A DNA stretch of 9,002 bases from Beijerinckiaceae bacterium (GTDB lineage: Bacteria; Pseudomonadota; Alphaproteobacteria; Rhizobiales; Beijerinckiaceae), in assembly GCA_947458675.1 (NCBI GenBank), contig CANHAW010000058.1:1-9002 (forward strand), written 5' to 3'. The position numbers were made by a program, and so were the translations under genes. Every line of letters begins with the position of its first letter. Within the stretch, counting starts at the first letter, position 1. This document shows positions 1-5,949 of the stretch, in pieces. The notes under the pieces were generated by a model that did not search any database, was not told where the DNA came from, and saw only the letters and a program-made list of their open reading frames with translations.

Positions 1-336
1 AATGAGATCGGGGCGCATGGCATTGAGCGTCACGGCCGTGTCGATCAGCGTCTCGCCCTTTTTCACGCTCGAATTGGCGACCGCCATATTCATCACATCG
101 GCGCCCAGCCTCTTGCCGGCCAGCTCGAAGGAAGATTGCGTGCGCGTCGAGGCTTCGAAGAACAGATTGATCTGCGTGCGCCCGGACAGGACGGTGCGCT
201 TTTTCTCGACCTGACGGGAAACGTTCACCGCCTCATCGGCCATATCGAGCAAATATTCGATCTGGGGACGGGAAAGACCCTGGATGCCGAGCAAATGCCG
301 GTGCGGGAAGGAATACGGCGAGGGCGTCTGAGACAT
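1..336 (-). CDS. pyrB: Aspartate carbamoyltransferase catalytic subunit (5' part, runs off left edge)
   Basis: This enzyme condenses carbamoyl phosphate with L-aspartate to N-carbamoyl-L-aspartate, the first committed step of pyrimidine synthesis, in the cytoplasm. Reading the minus strand from the ATG at 336 gives 112 codons and no stop before the edge; the family is usually about 310-320 residues, so roughly the N-terminal third is present. The N-terminus carries [13 protein letters not shown] (residues 10-22), typical of alphaproteobacterial PyrB. The carbamoyl-phosphate motif follows as [13 protein letters not shown] (59-71), with S63-T64-R65-T66 matching the family STRT. Next comes [10 protein letters not shown] (88-97), whose Lys93 fits the active-site loop lysine. 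The start is firm because the conserved N-terminus begins only 9 residues after it. There is no Shine-Dalgarno sequence, but a promoter-like sequence lies 8 nt upstream. The CLC gene ends 52 bp upstream on the same strand. Ornithine carbamoyltransferase shares the STRT motif but fits less well. Confidence 0.95.
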   Translation of the reverse strand, partial: MSQTPSPYSFPHRHLLGIQGLSRPQIEYLLDMADEAVNVSRQVEKKRTVLSGRTQINLFFEASTRTQSSFELAGKRLGADVMNMAVANSSVKKGETLIDTAVTLNAMRPDLI

Positions 337-344
337 GAGAAGGT

Positions 345-374
345 TCTATAGGGTGTAAGGCGTGGGGGGCGCAA
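345..374 (-). promoter_or_regulatory. Candidate pyrB promoter, possibly giving a leaderless mRNA
   Basis: On the minus strand a -35-like TTGCGC (369-374) is followed after 18 nt by a -10-like TATAGA (345-350). Only 8 nt separate the -10 from the pyrB ATG at 336, so transcription would start at or within a base or two of the start codon. The intervening bases (ACCTTCTC) are pyrimidine-rich and hold no Shine-Dalgarno, which fits a leaderless transcript. It is a match by eye to the sigma-70 consensus, so the promoter is inferred. Confidence 0.4.
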
Positions 375-379
375 GCGCC
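368..379. other. Short inverted repeat between the CLC gene and pyrB
   Basis: GGCGCAAGCGCC is a perfect inverted repeat with 5-bp arms around AA, realistically a 4-bp stem with a 4-nt loop in RNA. It lies 10 bp past the CLC stop codon and overlaps the -35-like element of pyrB. No U-tract follows on the minus strand (a C-run follows instead), so it is a poor intrinsic terminator. It might stabilise the CLC mRNA end or be incidental. Confidence 0.3.
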
Positions 380-388
380 GAGCCGGCC

Positions 389-2155
389 TTAGCGCGCAAA
401 TTCCCGGTTCCGTCGCTCCAGTTCCTCGCCATATCGGCGCAGGGCATGGGCTTCGCTCACCAGACCCAGAAGCTGGCGGCCCTCCCCCTCGTCCACCACG
501 GCCAGCACATCGGCCTCGTTCGTCTCAAAAGAATCGATGGCCTCGCGGATGGTCATGCCCGGCAAAAGCCAGGCCCCGCGATGGGAGGCCAGAGACAGAA
601 CGGGCTCCTCGGCGCGGTGGGCCGGGGCCGCATGCAGATCGGCGCCGAGCAGCAAGCCCGCATAGCGGCCCTGCCCGTCGATCACGACCATTTCGCGCGC
701 CATGCCCAGCGGAAACATGTCGCGCGCCAATGCAATTGTCGTGTCGCCCGGCAGGGTGCGCACATCTGTCCGCATCAGCCGCGCGACATTCAACTGGCGG
801 ATCCAGCCGACATCATGGGGCCCGCGAATGGTCTCGCCGCGCAGATGGAAACGCCAGGTGGCGAAGGAATAGCCGAAGGTCTCGCGCACGATCAGTGCCG
901 ACACGGCGCAGGCAGCCAGCGCTGCCGCCGTCACGGAAAAATCGCCCGTCGTCTCGAGCGCCAGAACCGTCATTGTCACAGGCGCACCGAGCACGCCCGT
1001 GCCGAAAGCCGCCATGCCGGCGATTGCCGCCAGAGCAGCAGGAAAGGCAAAGGGCGTATAGAGCGTGAGTGCATCAGCATAAAACCGGCCGATCAATCCG
1101 CCCAAAAGAAGAGCGGCGAAAAACAGGCCGCCGCGAAAGCCCGCCCCCAATGAAACAGCCGAGGCCAGCGCTTTTAACACGATGACGGCGGCCAGCATGC
1201 CAAGCGGCACGGATGTTGTGAGATTGAGATAAAAAGCGCCATGTCCGGCGGCCAGAACCTGCGGCGTGAAGAGCGCGAAAACACCGACAATCAAACCGCC
1301 CAGCGCCGGGCGCAAAAACATAGGCAGGCGCTTGTGGCCGAACATGCGCTCGGCCACGGCCACGCCCTGCATCAGCAAGATTGAGGCAAAAGCGCAGAGC
1401 ACGCCGAGAATGAAAACATGAACGAAAAATTCGCCCGTCGCTGCATTGAATTCAGCAATGGCAGGCAAAGGATCATGGCGAAAAGTAATGCGGCTCGCGA
1501 CAAGATTGGCAACAATCGCGCTCGCCACGACAGGCACGAGCGACGCAACCGTATAAGCGCCAAGCACCACTTCGAACGCATAAAAGGCGCCCGCCAAGGG
1601 CGCGCCGAAAGCAGCTGAAATCGCGCCCGCCGCACCGCAGGCCACCAACAGGCGCATATCGGACCGGCGCGCGGCAAGCCCGCGTCCGAAAAAGGAAGAG
1701 ACGGCGGCGCAGATTTGCGTATAGGCGGCCTCCAGACCCACAGACGCGCCACAGGCATTGGAGATGAACGTCTGGGCTGTAATATAAAGAGAGCCCCCCA
1801 TGCTGAGCCGCCCGCCGTGCAAAGCATTGGCCTCGATGGCATCGGCCATGCGCGACTTGAGGCGATTGCCGACAAAATAAGCGAGGCCCGCCAGCACAAG
1901 ACCGCCTGCCACAGGCACGCTCAGCGCGCGCCAGGAATCCACCTTGTCGCTTCCTGACAAATATTGATCGAGCGGCAACAGGAAGAAAAACTCATGCGCC
2001 CATTGTGCGCCATTGGCGATCAGGCCGACGAGCACACCCGACAGGGCACCCGTTGCCAGAGCAATCACAACAAGCCCGGTTTCCCGCGCGCGAACAAAGG
2101 TTCGCAGCCAGTGGGGGAAGAAGCGCTCGAAAGCTTGGCTTGGCGATCCAGTCAT
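389..2155 (-). CDS. CLC-family chloride channel/transporter with C-terminal CBS domain pair
   Basis: This is an inner-membrane anion pathway protein of the CLC superfamily; numbering is from the ATG at 2155 (588 residues). Many hydrophobic segments fill residues 25 to about 425. Family signatures are GASVGLEAAYTQ (136-147), where Glu142 aligns with the gating Glu of the GREGP motif; AAFGAPLAGAFYAFEVV (181-197); GGLFFAA (342-348), matching GxFxP; and GVLGAPVTMTVLALE (387-401). Tyr429 in FGYSF fits the central anion-coordinating Tyr. Residues about 458-587 form two CBS repeats, expected to bind adenosine ligands or regulate gating. Odd points: the GSGIP motif is not recognisable, and Val196 sits where exchangers have the internal proton Glu. 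An in-frame ATG at 2182 would give 597 residues, but it lies inside a promoter-like -10, whereas the ATG at 2155 has GGGA 5 nt upstream. Chloride versus another anion, and channel versus exchanger, cannot be decided here. Confidence 0.9.
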   Translation of the reverse strand: MTGSPSQAFERFFPHWLRTFVRARETGLVVIALATGALSGVLVGLIANGAQWAHEFFFLLPLDQYLSGSDKVDSWRALSVPVAGGLVLAGLAYFVGNRLKSRMADAIEANALHGGRLSMGGSLYITAQTFISNACGASVGLEAAYTQICAAVSSFFGRGLAARRSDMRLLVACGAAGAISAAFGAPLAGAFYAFEVVLGAYTVASLVPVVASAIVANLVASRITFRHDPLPAIAEFNAATGEFFVHVFILGVLCAFASILLMQGVAVAERMFGHKRLPMFLRPALGGLIVGVFALFTPQVLAAGHGAFYLNLTTSVPLGMLAAVIVLKALASAVSLGAGFRGGLFFAALLLGGLIGRFYADALTLYTPFAFPAALAAIAGMAAFGTGVLGAPVTMTVLALETTGDFSVTAAALAACAVSALIVRETFGYSFATWRFHLRGETIRGPHDVGWIRQLNVARLMRTDVRTLPGDTTIALARDMFPLGMAREMVVIDGQGRYAGLLLGADLHAAPAHRAEEPVLSLASHRGAWLLPGMTIREAIDSFETNEADVLAVVDEGEGRQLLGLVSEAHALRRYGEELERRNREFAR

Positions 2156-2177
2156 TTCATTCCCGTGTCTTTCATCC

Positions 2178-2205
2178 TGCATAGACCAATCGCCGTGCGC
2201 GTCAA
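2178..2205 (-). promoter_or_regulatory. Candidate promoter of the CLC gene
   Basis: The minus strand carries TTGACG (2200-2205), a 16-nt spacer and TATGCA (2178-2183). The -35 matches consensus at five of six positions, while the -10 matches only at TAT. Transcription would begin near 2171, giving a leader of about 15 nt before the ATG at 2155. The upstream in-frame ATG at 2182 would then be untranscribed, which supports the shorter protein. Assigned by eye only. Confidence 0.35.
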
Positions 2206-2227
2206 AGCCAGTCCGCTCGTCTCAAGC

Positions 2228-2256
2228 TTGCGACAGCAGCGCCCGCTCTTTACAGC
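2228..2256 (+). promoter_or_regulatory. Weak candidate promoter of the TRIC-family gene
   Basis: TTGCGA (2228-2233) and TACAGC (2251-2256) are separated by 17 nt and lie 26 nt upstream of the ATG at 2283. The -10 is a poor match. The 127-bp region between the two divergent genes must hold at least one promoter in each direction, and this is the best plus-strand candidate I can see. Confidence 0.22.
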
Positions 2257-2282
2257 GAGGCTGCCTCTTATCGGATCGAATC

Positions 2283-2888
2283 ATGCTTGAAACGGGCATC
2301 ACTATTCTCAGCTGGTGCGGCCTTGCCGTCTTCGCCGCGACCGGCGGAATCGTGGCCGCACATAAGAAAATGGACATTGTCGGATTTGCCATGCTGGCGA
2401 CCGTCACGGGGATTGGCGGTGGTACGATCCGTGATCTGCTGCTGGGGCTCACGCCGGTCTTCTGGATCCGCCAGCCCGAATATCTGCTTGTTTGCGTAGC
2501 CATGGGCGTCGTTGTCTTTTTCTCGCGCCGCATTCGCGATGCAGGCTTTCTCATCTGGTTCGATGCCATCGGCCTCGCCCTTTTCTGCGTCACGGGGGCA
2601 GAGCGCACCCTTTCAGCAGGCGCCGGCCCGGTTGCTGCAGTCGCCATGGGCATGGTCACGGCAACATTCGGCGGCATCATCCGCGATGTGCTGGGCGGCG
2701 AGAGCCCGATCATCTTCAGCAAGGAAATCTACATCACCGCCGCTTTGTTCGGGGCCTTGGCCTATGTTGGCCTGATCGGCCTGTCGGTGCCCCAGGACAT
2801 TGCCTTCGTCAGTGGTTTTGTCGCCTGCCTCGCCCTGCGCGGAGCGGCCATTTATTTTGACTGGAGCCTGCCCCAGCACAGGGGTTGA
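2283..2888 (+). CDS. TRIC/UPF0126-family trimeric cation channel-like membrane protein (YicG-like)
   Basis: This 201-residue integral membrane protein belongs to the bacterial UPF0126 family, whose members are homologues of the TRIC cation channels (K+-permeable trimers, each monomer having its own pore). It shows about seven hydrophobic segments and the family's internal duplication. The first half has GGIVAAHKKMDIVGF (21-35) and TGIGGGTIRDLLLG (42-55); the second half repeats the pattern as TATFGGIIRDVLGG (126-139). The paired GG-xx-RD motifs (45-51 and 129-135) are the diagnostic feature. The frame is open upstream to 2013, but that extension lies over the divergent CLC gene and its promoter region, and homology begins at the ATG at 2283. 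GGA at 2273-2275 is a weak ribosome binding site 7 nt upstream. It is divergent from the CLC gene and ends 145 bp before topA. The physiological role of bacterial members is not well established; some are annotated as glycine transporters, which this sequence cannot settle. Confidence 0.9.
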   Translation: MLETGITILSWCGLAVFAATGGIVAAHKKMDIVGFAMLATVTGIGGGTIRDLLLGLTPVFWIRQPEYLLVCVAMGVVVFFSRRIRDAGFLIWFDAIGLALFCVTGAERTLSAGAGPVAAVAMGMVTATFGGIIRDVLGGESPIIFSKEIYITAALFGALAYVGLIGLSVPQDIAFVSGFVACLALRGAAIYFDWSLPQHRG

Positions 2889-2901
2889 GACCAAAGCTCC
2901 A

Positions 2902-2927
2902 CCCCCCGCATTTGACAAGCCGGGGGG
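2902..2927. repeat. Inverted repeat just after the TRIC-family gene
   Basis: A 7-bp perfect stem, CCCCCCG (2902-2908) with CGGGGGG (2921-2927), encloses a 12-nt loop and starts 13 bp after the stop codon at 2888. It could act as a transcript-end hairpin. No T-run follows, so intrinsic termination is uncertain. Confidence 0.4.
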
Positions 2928-2959
2928 GCCTCCACCATGGTTCGCACCTCAAGCCAGCC

Positions 2960-2978
2960 CCCCGGAACCCTTCCGGGG
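2960..2978. repeat. Perfect 8-bp hairpin in the topA leader region
   Basis: CCCCGGAA (2960-2967) pairs perfectly with TTCCGGGG (2971-2978) around a CCC loop. It lies 55 bp before the topA ATG. A second small hairpin (GCCG-CA-CGGC, 2982-2991) and CTCTGGTTTT follow, so together they could form a weak terminator for the TRIC-family gene or a leader structure for topA. The choice is inference. Confidence 0.4.
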
Positions 2979-3033
2979 CCGGCCGCACGGCTCTGGTTTT
3001 CAGGGCCAAGTCACTGAATTTCAGGATATTTCC

Positions 3034-5913
3034 ATGGATGTCGTCATCGTCGAGTCGCCTGCCAAGGCCAAGACGATCAACAAATATCTCGGCACCGGCT
3101 ACGAGGTTTACGCCTCGTTCGGCCATGTCCGCGACCTGCCAGCCAAGGATGGATCGGTCGATCCGGAGGCCGATTTCGCCATGCTCTGGGAGGTCGATGC
3201 CAAGGCTGCCAAGCGCCTGTCGGACATTGCCGCAGCGGTGAAGGATGCCGATCGCGTCATCCTCGCGACCGATCCGGATCGCGAGGGCGAGGCCATTTCC
3301 TGGCATGTGCTTGAAGTTCTCAAGAACAAGCGCGTGCTGAAGGAAAAGCCGGTCCAGCGCGTCGTCTTCAACGCCATTACCAAATCAGCCATTCTCGAGG
3401 CGATGAAGAACCCGCGCGAGATCGACACGGCGCTGGTTGAGGCCTATCTCGCCCGCCGCGCGCTCGATTATCTCGTCGGCTTTAACCTCTCTCCCGTTTT
3501 GTGGCGCAAATTGCCCGGCGCCCGCTCGGCCGGGCGCGTGCAATCGGTTGCCTTGCGCCTCGTATGCGAACGCGAACTCGAAATCGAAAAATTCCGGCCG
3601 CGCGAATATTGGTCGCTCAACGCCTTTTTGAAAACCAAAGACGGCGCGCCCTTCACAGCCCGGCTTGTCGGCGCCGACGGCAAGAAGATCAATCGTCTTG
3701 ATGTCGGCACGGGCGCGGAAGCAGAAGCTTTTCGCACGGCGCTGGAGGCTGCGACCTTCAACATTGCATCGGTGGAATCCAAACCCGCCAAGCGCCATCC
3801 CTATCCGCCCTTCACGACATCGACGCTGCAGCAGGAAGCCTCACGCAAGCTCGGCTTTGCACCTGCGCGCACCATGCAGATCGCGCAGCGTCTCTATGAA
3901 GATGGCGTCATTACTTATATGCGCACGGACGGCGTCGATATGGCGCCCGAATCCATTGCCGGTGCACGCCGTGTGATCGAATCCGAATATGGCGGCAAAT
4001 ATCTGCCCGGCGTGCCGCGCAAATATTCGACCAAGGCGAAAAATGCGCAGGAAGCCCATGAGGCCGTGCGCCCGACCGATCTTTCCCGCCTGCCGCGCGA
4101 CTTCAATCGCCAGGCCGAAAATATCGAACAGGCGCGCCTCTACGATCTGATCTGGACGCGCACGATTGCCAGCCAGATGGAATCCGCCGAGCTCGAGCGG
4201 ACCAGTGTCGATATTGCAGCCCTTGTGAATGGCGGTGCCTATAAGCAGATCGATCTGCGCGCCACCGGACAGGTCGTGCGTTTCGACGGCTTTCTGAAAC
4301 TCTATCAGGAAGGCCGGGACGACGAGGACGATGAAGATTCCAATCGCCTGCCGCCCATGTCGCAAGGCGACCGGGTGAGCAAGGAGCGGATCGAGGCGAA
4401 CCAGCATTTCACCGAGCCGCCACCGCGTTTCACCGAGGCGACTTTGGTCAAGCGCATGGAAGAGCTTGGCATTGGCCGGCCTTCCACCTATGCCTCCACG
4501 CTCGCCGTTCTGCGCGACCGCGAATATGTGCGCATCGACAAGAAACGCCTGATTCCAGAGGATAAGGGACGCATTGTCGTCGCCTTTCTGGAAAGCTTCT
4601 TCACGCGCTATGTGGAATATGACTTCACGGCCGAGCTGGAAGAAAAGCTCGACAAGGTCTCGAACCACGACGCCGATTACAAGCAATTGCTGCGCGACTT
4701 CTGGAAGGAATTTTCGACGGCGCTGGCCGGCACGAAAGACCTGCGAACGACGCAGGTTCTCGATTCCCTCAACGATCTGCTTGCGCCCCATATTTTCCCC
4801 GACAAGGGCGACGGTTCAAACCCGCGCGCCTGCCCGTCATGCGCAGCCGGACAGCTGTCGCTGAAAATGTCAAAATATGGCGCTTTCGTCGGCTGCTCGA
4901 ATTATCCCGAATGCAAATTCACGCGCACGATCACACCGGGCGATGATGGCGATGCAAGTGGAAGGCCGGGCGTCAAAGTGCTGGGCGTCGATCCCGCGAC
5001 TGAGGAAGAAGTGACCATCCGCGACGGTCGCTTCGGCACTTATGTGCAGCTGGGCGAAGGCGACAAGCCGAAACGCTCGTCGCTGCCCAAAGGGCTGAAC
5101 GCCAGCGATGTCGATCTTGAAAAGGCATTGGCGCTTTTGTCGCTTCCGCGCGAAGTGGCGAAACATCCCAATAGCGGCGATCCCATTCTGGCCGGCATCG
5201 GGCGCTACGGCTCTTATGTGCAACATGCCAAGACCTACGCCAATCTCAGCCGTGACGATGATGTTTTGTCGATCGGCGCCAATCGCGCCATCGATCTCAT
5301 TCTCACCAAAGAAGCAGGCGGCGGCGGCTCGCGCTTTGGCGGCTCGTCAAAAGCGCTTGGCGATCACCCGAAGGGCGGCGCAATTGCGATCAAATCGGGA
5401 CGTTTCGGGCCTTATGTCACCTGGAACAAGATCAATGCGACCATCCCCAAGGGGACAGATCCTGAAAGTTTCACGCTCGAACAGGCCGTGGAACTGATCG
5501 CGAAAAAGCAGAATGGCGAAGGCGACGGCTCCGGCAAAATGCTCGGCCAGCATCCCGAAGGCGGCGCAGTCACAGTGCGCGCGGGCCGCTACGGGCCTTA
5601 TGTGAATTGGGGCAAGGTCAACGCCACCATTTCAAAAAACACCTCGCCCGACGACATTACGCTCGAAGACGCATTGGCGCTGATCGCCGAAAAGGAAGGC
5701 CCCGGCGCTGCGCGCAGAGCCGCCAAGAAAGCGCCAGCCAAGAAAAAGGCTCCGGCGAAAAAGGCCCTGCCAAGAAAGCAGCAGCCAAGAAGAAAGCGCC
5801 GGCCAAGAAAAAGGCCGCCGCCAAGAAGAAAGCCTGATCTGTGTGCGCGCCCCTCTCCCGCCAGCGCGGGGGAAGGGCGAACACGCAGACATGTTTTCGT
5901 GATGTTGTGCTAA
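3034..5913 (+). CDS. topA: DNA topoisomerase I (type IA), C-terminal tail frameshifted
   Basis: This enzyme relaxes negatively supercoiled DNA by transient single-strand breakage through a 5'-phosphotyrosine. The ATG at 3034 has AGGA 7 nt upstream and starts exactly at MDVVIVESPAKAKTI. The TOPRIM domain has Glu7 and D80-P-D82-R-E84; the catalytic Tyr is Tyr295 in ITYMRTDG; HEAVRPT (342-348) and GIGRPSTYAST (479-489) are further family motifs. A C4 zinc ribbon (C600, C603, C621, C627) is followed by four C-terminal repeats marked by GRFGTY, GRYGSY, GRFGPY and GRYGPY (665-855). An acidic loop (DDEDDEDS, 429-436) precedes the GIGRPS motif. The tail begins as AAKK/APAKK repeats, but after residue 911 the zero frame switches to Arg/Pro/Gln-rich sequence and ends at 5913 (959 residues). 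The normal-looking tail continues in the -1 frame to a TGA at 5835-5837 (934 residues if one base is restored). The catalytic core is intact. Topoisomerase III is excluded by the zinc ribbon and repeats. Confidence 0.95.
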   Translation: MDVVIVESPAKAKTINKYLGTGYEVYASFGHVRDLPAKDGSVDPEADFAMLWEVDAKAAKRLSDIAAAVKDADRVILATDPDREGEAISWHVLEVLKNKRVLKEKPVQRVVFNAITKSAILEAMKNPREIDTALVEAYLARRALDYLVGFNLSPVLWRKLPGARSAGRVQSVALRLVCERELEIEKFRPREYWSLNAFLKTKDGAPFTARLVGADGKKINRLDVGTGAEAEAFRTALEAATFNIASVESKPAKRHPYPPFTTSTLQQEASRKLGFAPARTMQIAQRLYEDGVITYMRTDGVDMAPESIAGARRVIESEYGGKYLPGVPRKYSTKAKNAQEAHEAVRPTDLSRLPRDFNRQAENIEQARLYDLIWTRTIASQMESAELERTSVDIAALVNGGAYKQIDLRATGQVVRFDGFLKLYQEGRDDEDDEDSNRLPPMSQGDRVSKERIEANQHFTEPPPRFTEATLVKRMEELGIGRPSTYASTLAVLRDREYVRIDKKRLIPEDKGRIVVAFLESFFTRYVEYDFTAELEEKLDKVSNHDADYKQLLRDFWKEFSTALAGTKDLRTTQVLDSLNDLLAPHIFPDKGDGSNPRACPSCAAGQLSLKMSKYGAFVGCSNYPECKFTRTITPGDDGDASGRPGVKVLGVDPATEEEVTIRDGRFGTYVQLGEGDKPKRSSLPKGLNASDVDLEKALALLSLPREVAKHPNSGDPILAGIGRYGSYVQHAKTYANLSRDDDVLSIGANRAIDLILTKEAGGGGSRFGGSSKALGDHPKGGAIAIKSGRFGPYVTWNKINATIPKGTDPESFTLEQAVELIAKKQNGEGDGSGKMLGQHPEGGAVTVRAGRYGPYVNWGKVNATISKNTSPDDITLEDALALIAEKEGPGAARRAAKKAPAKKKAPAKKALPRKQQPRRKRRPRKRPPPRRKPDLCARPSPASAGEGRTRRHVFVMLC
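5353..5706 (+). repeat. Tandem duplicated C-terminal repeat units 3 and 4 of TopA
   Basis: The last two C-terminal repeats lie about 62 residues apart and are clearly similar. Unit 3 has LGDHPKGGAIAIKSGRFGPY and unit 4 has LGQHPEGGAVTVRAGRYGPY; both continue with V-x-W-x-K-x-NATI and end with an acidic-hydrophobic helix. The DNA copies (5353-5538 and 5539 to about 5706) have diverged, so this is an old domain duplication, as is usual for this protein in the class. These repeats are known to contact single-stranded DNA in TopA homologues. Confidence 0.7.
5719..5837 (+). other. Purine-rich repeats encoding the TopA Lys/Ala/Pro tail, with frame break near 5764-5771
   Basis: The sequence is built of AAGAAA/AAGAAG units separated by GCGCC- or GCCGCC-like triplets. 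In the zero frame it reads as Lys/Ala/Pro repeats up to 5763. After GCCCTGCC (5764-5771) the same pattern continues only in the -1 frame, reading PAKKAAAKKKAPAKKKA and on to a TGA at 5835-5837. Restoring one C (GCC CCT GCC) makes the repeats continuous. Two 0-frame AAA AAG codon pairs (at 5746-5751 and 5758-5763) precede the break. Confidence 0.75.
5848..5879. repeat. Imperfect palindromic repeat between topA and rnr
   Basis: Arms 5848-5861 and 5866-5879 form a 14-bp stem around the loop CAGC, with one G-T pair (5856/5871) and one C-A mismatch (5853/5874). The CCCTCTCCCGC...GCGGG core resembles dispersed intergenic palindromes often seen in alphaproteobacterial genomes. It starts 10 bp after the expected topA stop at 5837, so it may protect or end that transcript. 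No T-tract follows. It lies inside the frameshifted zero-frame extension of topA. Confidence 0.6.
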
Positions 5914-5949
5914 ACAGGCTCTGACAGAATCCCAAGCACCGGGACCAAC

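Larger units (their letters stand above)
2889..3033. other. GC-rich intergenic region upstream of topA
   Basis: These 145 bp hold two strong inverted repeats (2902-2927 and 2960-2978), a GGCCGGCC palindrome (2977-2984), a small GCCG/CGGC hairpin followed by CTCTGGTTTT (to 3000), and the topA ribosome binding site AGGA at 3023-3026. A perfect TTGACA lies at 2912-2917, but it sits in the loop of the first inverted repeat and has no good -10 at normal spacing. The topA frame stays open through the region, yet the translation is a Pro/Gly-rich run without TopA character. Confidence 0.6.

Noticed and set aside
362..1153. 263-codon plus-strand open frame opposite the CLC gene
   Set aside because: The product is rich in Arg, Gln, His and Ala with no domain, and the opposite strand encodes conserved CLC and CBS sequence.
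2013..2282. N-terminal extension of the TRIC-family protein
   Set aside because: The extension is antisense to the start of the CLC gene and its promoter region and has no membrane or family character; homology starts at the ATG at 2283.
2912..2917. Perfect TTGACA as a topA -35 box
   Set aside because: It sits in the loop of an inverted repeat and no adequate -10 occurs at 16-18 nt; the best is CATGGT at 18 nt, which matches only three positions.
2800..3033. N-terminal extension of TopA overlapping the TRIC gene
   Set aside because: Type IA topoisomerases start at the TOPRIM strand (VVIVESPAKA), there is an AGGA site before 3034, and the upstream translation is a low-complexity Pro/Gly run.
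3841..4791. 316-codon minus-strand open frame inside topA
   Set aside because: It lies opposite the conserved TopA catalytic and zinc-ribbon region; composition is that of a mirror frame and no family is recognisable.
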